From UBA830 sp038146925 (lineage in GTDB: Bacteria > Pseudomonadota > Alphaproteobacteria > MPNO01 > UBA830), in the NCBI GenBank assembly GCA_038146925.1, contig JAYQSP010000009.1, positions 82,695 through 146,694 on the forward strand: a stretch of 64,000 bases of DNA, in the 5' to 3' direction. Under the pieces are notes generated by a model. It worked only from the letters and a program-made list of their open reading frames with translations, was not told the origin of the DNA and did no database searches. Positions 34,637 to 41,347 of this stretch are shown here, piece after piece. The position numbers were made by a program, and so were the translations under genes. The stretch's first letter is position 1; the number at the start of each line of letters is the position of its first letter.

Positions 34637-35661
34637 CGAACGAACTCCTGCCCACCACCGTCGTTGGTAGCTACGTCCAGCCCGAATGGCTGGTCGACCG
34701 TGACAACCTGAAAGGCCGCCTGCCGCCGCGGGTGCGGGCGCTGGAAATGTGGCGCATCGATCCCGAATTCCTGGGGGATGCCCAGAACGACGCCACGCTG
34801 CTCGCCATCCGCGACATGGAACGCGCCGGCATCGACATCCTCACCGACGGCGAGGTCCGCCGCGAAAGCTATTCCAACCGGGTCGCTACCGCGCTAGGCG
34901 GGGTCGATATCGACAATCCCGGCACCGCCATCGACCGCACCGGCCACCCGAACCCGGTGCCGCGCATCGCCGGGCCGATCGTCCGCGACCGCCCGATCGA
35001 GGTCGACGACGTCAAATTCCTGCGCGCCGCGACCGACCGCAAGATCAAGATCACCCTGCCCGGCCCGTTCACCATGACCCAGCAGGCGCAGAACGATTAC
35101 TACGACACCGACGAGGACGCGGCGATGGCCTATGCCGCCGCCGTTAACGAAGAAATCCGCGACCTGTTCGCCGCCGGCGCCGACGTCGTGCAGCTGGACG
35201 AGCCCTATATGCAGGCGCGGCCGGACATCGCGAAACAATACGCGGTGAAGTCAATCAACCGCGCGCTCGACGGCATCGAGGGCGAAACCGCCGTCCATAT
35301 CTGCTTCGGCTACGCGCATGTCGTGCACGAACGCCCGGAAGGCTATTCCTTCCTGCCGGAACTGGAAGACTGCGCCGCCGACGAGATATCCATCGAGACC
35401 GCGCAGTCGGGCCTCGACCTCAGGGCGCTGGACGACCTGCCGTCGAAGAAGATCATCCTCGGCGTGATCGACCTCAGCACCGACGAGATCGAAACCCCGG
35501 AGACCGTCGCCGCGCGCATCCGCCCGGCGGTGGACCGCATCGGCGCCGAGCGCATCATCGTCGCTCCCGACTGCGGCATGAAATACATGCGCCGCGAGGT
35601 GGCGTTCGGCAAGCTGAAGGCGATGTGCGACGGCGCGGCGATCGTGCGCGGAGAGCTATAG
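34633..35661 (+). CDS. Cobalamin-independent methionine synthase-like protein (MetE C-terminal family)
   Basis: This 342-residue TIM-barrel protein begins MTNELLPTTVVGSYVQPEWL. Zinc ligands expected for the family are visible in AVHICFGYAHVV (His and Cys) and VAPDCGMKYMRR (Cys), with an aspartate/glutamate set in VVQLDEPYMQ and DEISIETAQ. Only the catalytic C-domain is present; short versions like this often transfer methyl groups from non-folate donors or act in other methyl or thiol chemistry. It overlaps hisI by 4 bases. Whether it makes methionine cannot be judged from sequence. Confidence 0.82.
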   Translation: MTNELLPTTVVGSYVQPEWLVDRDNLKGRLPPRVRALEMWRIDPEFLGDAQNDATLLAIRDMERAGIDILTDGEVRRESYSNRVATALGGVDIDNPGTAIDRTGHPNPVPRIAGPIVRDRPIEVDDVKFLRAATDRKIKITLPGPFTMTQQAQNDYYDTDEDAAMAYAAAVNEEIRDLFAAGADVVQLDEPYMQARPDIAKQYAVKSINRALDGIEGETAVHICFGYAHVVHERPEGYSFLPELEDCAADEISIETAQSGLDLRALDDLPSKKIILGVIDLSTDEIETPETVAARIRPAVDRIGAERIIVAPDCGMKYMRREVAFGKLKAMCDGAAIVRGEL

Positions 35662-35674
35662 GGCAAAATCCCTG

Positions 35675-35759
35675 AACGTCATCCCGGCGAAAGCCGGGAT
35701 CTCAGTCAGAGGTCGCATCTCCCGTAAGGAGAGTCCCGCCTTCGCGGGAATGACGGGCC
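35675..35759. repeat. REP-like palindromic intergenic element (GTCATTCCCGC family), copy 2
   Basis: It begins GTCATCCCGGCgaaaGCCGGGAT and ends GTCCCGCcttcGCGGGAATGAC, so the ends are mutually inverted and each contains its own hairpin. It follows the MetE-like stop by 14 bases and is related to the elements at 12.0 and 54.2 kb. Confidence 0.7.
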
Positions 35760-35889
35760 TCAAATTTCCATGGGCGTAACATTATCGGGCTCCGAACATC
35801 ACCGAAAAAACCGTCCGGTAATCGGCGATTCCGGTGTATACTCCACGGTTTACGTGTTCGACGACCGGAGACCGGCAATTTCCGAAGGA

Positions 35890-36435
35890 ATGACAGAGGC
35901 GGAGCGGGAACGCTTCCACAATCTTTTGCTGATGGCGAAGGAAAGCCCTTTCGAGGGCGAACGCACCAATGCGCTGGAAGCGGCCGAACGCATGGCCAAA
36001 CGCCACGGGCTGACGCTGGAGGAAGCGGCGCGGTCCGGCGGCGAGGCGATGCAGCAGGCGCCGTCGGCACGGCAGTCGCGCTCGACCTTCGAGGAAGCGG
36101 AAGCCGAGTCCGCGGCCCGCGAACGCGCCTTCGCCGAGATGACGCAGTTCATGCGCAACGCCGAGATGCGCGCCCGCAGCGACAAGGCGCGCTACGACGA
36201 GGCGCTGAAGGCCGCCTACGAACGCGGGCTGGACGCCGCGGAACGGCGGCGCGAGGAAAAGAAGGCAACGCGCGATTTCCAGATCCGCAAAAACAGCCGG
36301 CGGCGCAACCCGCTGGTCCATGCGCGGGTGCTGCTGCGCGAAACCCGGCTGTCTCTCAAGGAGATCGCCTCAATCTGCGACCTCGACGTCTACACGGTCG
36401 CGGGGCTGAAACTGAAAATGCGCGAGGACGCGTAG
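35890..36435 (+). CDS. DUF2786-like protein with C-terminal helix-turn-helix-like segment
   Basis: The start is set at ATG 35890 (MTEAERERFHNLLLMAKESP), where homology begins; ATG 35770 or a GTG between them are alternatives, none with an ideal ribosome-binding site. The 181-residue product has an N-terminal DUF2786-type motif (AKESPFEGERTNALEAAERM ... KRHGLTLEEAA), a highly charged Ala/Arg/Glu coiled-coil region (about 60-130) and a C-terminal SLKEIASICDLDVYTVAGLK that reads like a recognition helix pair. A nucleic-acid-binding role is plausible. Function is unknown. Confidence 0.65.
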   Translation: MTEAERERFHNLLLMAKESPFEGERTNALEAAERMAKRHGLTLEEAARSGGEAMQQAPSARQSRSTFEEAEAESAARERAFAEMTQFMRNAEMRARSDKARYDEALKAAYERGLDAAERRREEKKATRDFQIRKNSRRRNPLVHARVLLRETRLSLKEIASICDLDVYTVAGLKLKMREDA

Positions 36436-36493
36436 GATAACGTATGATCTGCTGACGCAGATTCGCACCAGCCCCACAAAAAGGAAACACCTC

Positions 36494-37249
36494 ATGCTTG
36501 AAGACAAAGTCGTCATCGTCACCGGCGCGGGGCGGGGGCTAGGCCAGGCCTATGCCGTGGAGGCCGCCCGCCTGGGCGCGAAGATCGTCGCCGGCGACGT
36601 GCTCGACTGCGGCGATACCGTGCGCCGGATCGAGGCCGACGGCGGCACCGCGATCGGCGTCGAGCTCGACGTCACCAAGATGGGCACGGTCTCGGCGATG
36701 GCGGAAAGCGCGGTCGATGCGTTCGGCGGCATCAACGTTCTGGTCAACAACGCGGCGCTCTACGGCGGGCTGACCGGCGGGCGCTTCGACCAGCTGGACG
36801 AAGACGAATGGGACCGCTGCATGAATGTGAACGTCAAGGGCATCTGGAACTGTTGCAAGGCAGTGGTGCCGCACATGCAGAACGCGGGCGGCGGCTCCAT
36901 CGTCAACGTCGCGTCGCTGGCCGCGACCTACGGCCTACCTTTCGTGCTGCATTACACCACGTCGAAGGCCGCCGTCATCGGCCTGACCCGCGGCCTCGCC
37001 CGCGAACTGGGGCGCAGTGATATCCGCGTCAACGCCATCGCGCCGACCGCGGTGGTGACCGAGGGTACCGCCGAATTCTTCGGCGACAAGATGGACGGCG
37101 CCATGGACGTCATCAAGAACGACCAAAGCCTGAAGCGCAATCCGCACCCCGAAGACATGATCGGTACCGTCATGTGGCTCGCCTCCGACGCCAGCGCCTT
37201 CGTCACCGGCCAGACCATCGCCATCGACGGCGGCACGGTGATGTCGTAG
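36494..37249 (+). CDS. Short-chain dehydrogenase/reductase
   Basis: This 251-residue classical SDR has the cofactor motif VTGAGRGLGQAYAVE (residues 8-22), NNAALYGG, the catalytic serine in SIVNVASLAATYG and Tyr-x3-Lys in HYTTSKAAVIG, ending AIDGGTVMS as usual. Asp39-like residue placement (GDVLD) suggests NAD(H). It is followed after 72 bases by the Rieske and TauD genes on the same strand and probably oxidises an alcohol made or used by them. The ribosome-binding site AAGGAAAC precedes the ATG. Confidence 0.9.
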   Translation: MLEDKVVIVTGAGRGLGQAYAVEAARLGAKIVAGDVLDCGDTVRRIEADGGTAIGVELDVTKMGTVSAMAESAVDAFGGINVLVNNAALYGGLTGGRFDQLDEDEWDRCMNVNVKGIWNCCKAVVPHMQNAGGGSIVNVASLAATYGLPFVLHYTTSKAAVIGLTRGLARELGRSDIRVNAIAPTAVVTEGTAEFFGDKMDGAMDVIKNDQSLKRNPHPEDMIGTVMWLASDASAFVTGQTIAIDGGTVMS

Positions 37250-37321
37250 AGACTGCCGATTTGATTTCGTTTGGTTGCGAACGGTAAGATCGCGCACTGG
37301 TCCGGAACAGGGAGAACCCGA

Positions 37322-38380
37322 ATGTTTCTTCAGAACGCCTGGTACATCGCCGCCTGGGATACGGAAATCGGCGACGGCCCGTTTTCGCGCACCATCCTGA
37401 ACAAGCCCGTCGTCATATTTCGCACCCCGGACGGCATCGTGGCGCTGGAAGACCGCTGCTGCCACCGGGCGCTGCCCCTGTCGATGGGCAAGGTTGTCGG
37501 CGACAACATCCAGTGCGGCTATCACGGGCTGGAATTCGATGCGGCGGGCGATTGCGTGAAGGTGCCGGGCCAGTCGAAGATTCCGCCGGGCGCCGCGGTG
37601 CGGTCCTACCCGGTGATCGAACGCTGGGGCATGGTCTGGATATGGACGGGCGATCCCGCCAAGGCCGATGCGGATCTGCTGCCCGACTGGTGGTGGCTCG
37701 ACAGTCCGGAATGGAAAACGATCCCGGGCCGGGGCGGCACGCCCATGCCGGTGGAAGCGAATTACCTGCTGATATCCGACAATCTGTTCGACATCACGCA
37801 TCTGTCCTACGTCCATGTCACGTCGATCGGCAACGACGCGATCGTGGATTTCCCGCCGAAGACCGAACGCTTCGAGCGCGGCGTGAAGATGACCCGCCTG
37901 GTCACCGACCGGCCCCCGGCGCCGTTCTACAAGAAAGCCGGCGGGTTCGAAGGCAATGTCGACCGCTTCCTGGTCACGACGTCGGACATGCCGGGTTACA
38001 TCGTCAACCATGCGGGAACGTACCAGGTCGGCCTCAACGCCCAGCCGGGCGAAGTGACGGAGGATATCGGCGTCGAGATGAAGGTCATGAACCTGCCGAC
38101 GCCGGAAACCGAAACCTCGACGCATTACTTCTATGCGCATGCCAGGCACTTCAAGGTGGATGATCCCGAATGGGACGAGATTTACCGCACCCAGTTCACC
38201 CAGGTGTTCGAGGAAGACCAGATCATCCTGAACGAGCAGCAGAAACGCATGTCGGCCATGCCGGACGCGCCGGAGATCGACATCAACGGCGATGCGCCCA
38301 ACATTCAGGTGCGCCGCCTGATGGACGGACTGATCGCCGACGAACAGGCGGAAGCGGCGGGGCTGCGCGAAACCGCGTGA
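37322..38380 (+). CDS. Rieske non-heme iron oxygenase, alpha subunit (second copy)
   Basis: The start is ATG 37322 (MFLQNAWYIAAWDTEIGDGP), preceded by AGGGAGA. The 352-residue protein has the Rieske motif RCCHRALPLSMG ... IQCGYHGLEF (residues about 46-73) and the catalytic iron site DNLFDITHLSYVH. It is closely related in plan to the enzyme at 5447-6514 (vanillate demethylase-like). It needs an external ferredoxin/reductase, which is not encoded nearby. It sits between an SDR and a TauD dioxygenase whose start follows its stop by two bases, so all three form an operon for stepwise oxidation of one compound. Confidence 0.88.
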   Translation: MFLQNAWYIAAWDTEIGDGPFSRTILNKPVVIFRTPDGIVALEDRCCHRALPLSMGKVVGDNIQCGYHGLEFDAAGDCVKVPGQSKIPPGAAVRSYPVIERWGMVWIWTGDPAKADADLLPDWWWLDSPEWKTIPGRGGTPMPVEANYLLISDNLFDITHLSYVHVTSIGNDAIVDFPPKTERFERGVKMTRLVTDRPPAPFYKKAGGFEGNVDRFLVTTSDMPGYIVNHAGTYQVGLNAQPGEVTEDIGVEMKVMNLPTPETETSTHYFYAHARHFKVDDPEWDEIYRTQFTQVFEEDQIILNEQQKRMSAMPDAPEIDINGDAPNIQVRRLMDGLIADEQAEAAGLRETA

Positions 38381-38382
38381 CG

Positions 38383-39258
38383 ATGCCCGATACCATTGAA
38401 ATCAACCGGCTCAGCGCCGCGATGGGCGCCGAGGTTATCGGCGTCGACCTGAACCGGCTGGACGACGCCACCTTCGGTCTGATCAACGATGCCTATCTGG
38501 AACATCAGATGCTGTGCTTCCGCGACCAGAAACTGGAACCGCATGCGATGGTGTCGTTTTCGGAACGCTTCGGTGTGGTGTATCCGCACGACAATCTCAA
38601 ATTCACACTGAAGGAACAGCCCAAGATCCTCGTCCTGTCCAACGACGTGGACGAAGACGGCAATCAGATCGGCGTCATCGACGCGGGCGACGCCTGGCAC
38701 AGCGACCACAGCTTCAAGACCCACCCGGCGAACTGTACGATCCTCCATTCCCTGAAAAATCCGTCGCAGGGCGGGCACACGGATTTCGCCAACATGTACG
38801 CCGCCTACGACGCGCTGTCCGACGATATGAAAGCCCAAATCGCGGGCCTGCGCGGGGTTCATTCCATCAGCAAGCTGAAGAACAAGCGGGTGGAAATATC
38901 AGGCGCGCGGGAAGACGCGGTCGAATTCTACAAACGCCAGGAACGGGAGATCCCGGATGTCGAACATCCGCTTGTGCGGGTGCATCCGGTCACGGGGCGC
39001 AAAAGTCTCTATTGCTCGCCCCGTTTCACCATCGCGATAAAAGGCGAGGGGCTGGACGAAGACGAAGCCGACGCCCTGCTGGACGAACTGATCGCGCATT
39101 CCGTCAAGACGGAGTTCAGGTACAGACACACATGGGAAGACGGCGACGTGGTGATGTGGGACAACCGCTGCGTCAATCACCGCGCGACCGGCGGATACAC
39201 CTATCCCGACATCCGGCATCTGTACCGGACCACGGTCGAGGGCGAAGCGACCGCCTGA
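38383..39258 (+). CDS. TauD/TfdA family 2-oxoglutarate-dependent dioxygenase (second copy)
   Basis: The start is ATG 38383 (MPDTIEINRLSAAMGAEVIG). The 291-residue enzyme has the H-x-D iron site in DAWHSDHSFKTHP (residues about 104-116), the third ligand in NRCVNHRATGGY and the 2-oxoglutarate arginine in RHLYRTTVEG. In the taurine or 2,4-D dioxygenase class, hydroxylation next to a heteroatom splits the molecule. It is translated immediately after the Rieske gene. The protein at 9832-10695 is a distant paralogue. Substrate is unknown. Confidence 0.9.
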   Translation: MPDTIEINRLSAAMGAEVIGVDLNRLDDATFGLINDAYLEHQMLCFRDQKLEPHAMVSFSERFGVVYPHDNLKFTLKEQPKILVLSNDVDEDGNQIGVIDAGDAWHSDHSFKTHPANCTILHSLKNPSQGGHTDFANMYAAYDALSDDMKAQIAGLRGVHSISKLKNKRVEISGAREDAVEFYKRQEREIPDVEHPLVRVHPVTGRKSLYCSPRFTIAIKGEGLDEDEADALLDELIAHSVKTEFRYRHTWEDGDVVMWDNRCVNHRATGGYTYPDIRHLYRTTVEGEATA

Positions 39259-39306
39259 CCGTCACCTTCAGGGCGGGAGCCGGGCGCCTCGGCGACTGTC
39301 GGAAAA

Positions 39307-39325
39307 TTTGACAACTTCAGTCAAA
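39307..39325. promoter_or_regulatory. Inverted repeat TTTGAC-N7-GTCAAA, candidate enhancer site
   Basis: A perfect 6-base inverted repeat is centred about 60 bases before the sigma-54 -24 element of the PEP-CTERM gene. Its position and symmetry suit a dimeric enhancer-binding protein such as a PrsR-type regulator, but only one copy is seen. Confidence 0.4.
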
Positions 39326-39375
39326 AACATCGCCGCTGGCCCACTAAGATACTGATATTATGGGCAAAAATATTC

Positions 39376-39391
39376 TGGCACGAAAATTGCT
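39376..39391 (+). promoter_or_regulatory. Sigma-54 promoter of the PEP-CTERM gene
   Basis: TGGCACGAAAATTGCT matches the -24/-12 consensus TGGCACG-N4-TTGC(A/T) at every conserved base, including GG and GC with correct spacing. The expected transcript would start near 39402, about 31 bases before the start codon. Confidence 0.88.
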
Positions 39392-39432
39392 CTATTTCGG
39401 ACAAGGCCATTTTGTTCGGTAGGAGAGTAAAT

Positions 39433-40233
39433 ATGTCGGTCGCCCTCAAGTTTCCCCGCTTTGATCCCAAATCATTCAGCCGGGTCGCCGTCATCGGCGT
39501 CGCAGCCCTGTTTCTGCAGGCCGAAGCCGCCAGCGCCGCCAGCATCACCGTCACTGCGACGATCCGCGATTTTTCGAGCAGTCATGCCGATTTCGAGCAG
39601 GGCTTCGCCGCTTCGGAGACGGGTATCGTGCTCAGCGCATTGGGCCCGGACGGCAAACCGGTCTATAATGAAGCTGTGAAAGGCATCACGGGCGCCGCGT
39701 CGACGACGACGAACGGCACCGCGAACTTCAACCAGTGGTACAATGACACCCCCGGCGTCAACACCACGTTCACCACGACGCTGACCGCGACGGAAACGAG
39801 CCCGGGGTCGGGCCTGTACGAATACATCAACGGGTCGTATTTCCCCGCAGGCGCCGGCAATTTCCACTTCACCACAGAGATCAACACCGAATTCACCTTC
39901 GTGGGCGACGAGACGTTTTCCTTCACCGGCGACGACGACGTGTGGGTGTTCATCAACGGCATCCTGGCTATTGACCTGGGCGGCGTTCACGGACCGGCAT
40001 CCGACAGCATCACGCTGAATGCGGGCACGGCCGCGTTCCTTGGCATGACCATCGGCGAGACCTACGACCTCGACATCTTCCATGCGGAACGCCAGACCAC
40101 GGGCTCGAACTTCAACTTCACGACGTCGATCGTGCTGGTGGATGCCCCGGTCGTCCCCGAACCAGGCGCGATTGCGTTGTTGGGTCTCGGAATGGGCGGG
40201 CTTGTGTATCTGCGCCGCAGAAAGAACGTCTAG
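39433..40233 (+). CDS. PEP-CTERM sorted fibro-slime domain protein
   Basis: The start is ATG 39433 (MSVALKFPRFDPKSFSRVAV), preceded by AGGAGAG. The 266-residue protein has a signal peptide ending near AEAASA (residue about 35), a Thr/Asn-rich secreted domain with the fibro-slime hallmarks YINGSYFPAG, FTFVGDETFSFTGDDDVWVF, NGILAIDLGGVHG and YDLDIFHAERQ, and a C-terminal PEP-CTERM tail: VPEPGAIALLGLGMGGL, a hydrophobic helix and RRRK. Such proteins are exported, cut by exosortase and thought to act in exopolysaccharide biofilm or floc matrices. No exosortase is in the window. A sigma-54 promoter lies just upstream. It overlaps the convergent LLM gene by 4 bases. Confidence 0.9.
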   Translation: MSVALKFPRFDPKSFSRVAVIGVAALFLQAEAASAASITVTATIRDFSSSHADFEQGFAASETGIVLSALGPDGKPVYNEAVKGITGAASTTTNGTANFNQWYNDTPGVNTTFTTTLTATETSPGSGLYEYINGSYFPAGAGNFHFTTEINTEFTFVGDETFSFTGDDDVWVFINGILAIDLGGVHGPASDSITLNAGTAAFLGMTIGETYDLDIFHAERQTTGSNFNFTTSIVLVDAPVVPEPGAIALLGLGMGGLVYLRRRKNV

Positions 40234-41321
40234 CGCACCCCCGCTTCCGCCAGCCTCGGCAATACCTCGTCCCTGAAATACGGCAAATGATCGACGTAGT
40301 TCGCGAACCCCATCGCGAAGGCGTCAATTCCGGCTTCGTGCAGGCGTAGGAACTGCGCGGCCACCTGATCCGGGTCGCCGACGATGGGATAGGCGCCGTT
40401 GCCGCCGCCGGCGCGCTGGCGCAGGTTGCGTTTCATTTCTTCCGGCAGATCGTCGAACCGGCCCCGCCGGGCGCGGCGGGCGACCAGCGCATCCACCGCG
40501 CCCTGGTCCGCCATCTCGACCGCGTAGTAATGATGATACTCCTCGGCCTCCTTCGCGGTCGGGCGGCAGACGACGTAGCAGTTGGTGAACATTCCGATGT
40601 CGCGGCCATGACCGGCGGCGAGCGCTTTCAGCGACGCGATATCGTCGCTGATCTCGTCCTCCACGGTGCGGATCCCGGTAAACATCATGTCGGAATTGCG
40701 CGCCGCGAATTCCCGCCCCCGGTCGGAATTGCCGGCGCTGACGATCATCGGCCGCTCCGCCGAAGCCGGTTTCGGCTTCAACAGCGCGCCTGTCACCGAA
40801 TAATGCTCGCCGGCGTAATCGAACGCTTCGTCGGACGTCCATGCGCGCGTGACGATATCGACCCATTCCTGGCCCTGTTCGTAGCGCGCTTCATGGGCGT
40901 TCATCTCCACCCCCGCCATGGCGAATTCATCCGTGTTCCAGCCGCACACGATGTTGAGCCCGAACCGCCCACCGCCGATCAGGTCGGCGGTCACCATCTG
41001 CTTGGCCGCGACGACGGGATTGAACAGCGGCACATGGACGGTGCCGAACGCCATGATGCTCTCGGTCGCCGCTAGAATGCCGGCGGCCCAGGTCAGCGTC
41101 TCGAGGCTGCCGCCGTTGTGATCGGTCTCGCCGCCATAGCCCTTCCAGCGCCCCAGCGGCAGCAGGAAATCGAGCCCCGCGCGATCCGCCAGCCCGGCGG
41201 CGGCAAGGTTTTCCTCCCACGTCCCTTCCCACCGTTCCGGCGCCAGCGTCGCCGACAGCCCGCCAGAACAGTTCAGCCCGAACAGGCCGAGTTTCAGTTT
41301 GTGGCGGTCGAAGTGGCGCAT
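40230..41321 (-). CDS. LLM class flavin-dependent monooxygenase (SsuD/SfnG-like)
   Basis: The start is ATG 41321 (MRHFDRHKLKLGLFGLNCSG), avoiding overlap with the CoxL-like gene. The 363-residue TIM-barrel enzyme shows the alkanesulfonate monooxygenase pattern: GLDFLLPLGRWKGYGG, VHVPLFNPVVAAKQM, GGGRFGLNIVCGWNTDEF and MIVSAGNSDRGREFAARN. It uses reduced FMN from a partner flavin reductase (none nearby) to oxygenate sulfonates, sulfones, pyrimidines or similar. It follows the CoxL-like gene on the same strand by 26 bases and may be in its operon. Confidence 0.86.
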   Translation of the reverse strand: MRHFDRHKLKLGLFGLNCSGGLSATLAPERWEGTWEENLAAAGLADRAGLDFLLPLGRWKGYGGETDHNGGSLETLTWAAGILAATESIMAFGTVHVPLFNPVVAAKQMVTADLIGGGRFGLNIVCGWNTDEFAMAGVEMNAHEARYEQGQEWVDIVTRAWTSDEAFDYAGEHYSVTGALLKPKPASAERPMIVSAGNSDRGREFAARNSDMMFTGIRTVEDEISDDIASLKALAAGHGRDIGMFTNCYVVCRPTAKEAEEYHHYYAVEMADQGAVDALVARRARRGRFDDLPEEMKRNLRQRAGGGNGAYPIVGDPDQVAAQFLRLHEAGIDAFAMGFANYVDHLPYFRDEVLPRLAEAGVR

Positions 41322-41347
41322 CGCACCTGTCTCGATTTCAACCCGCT

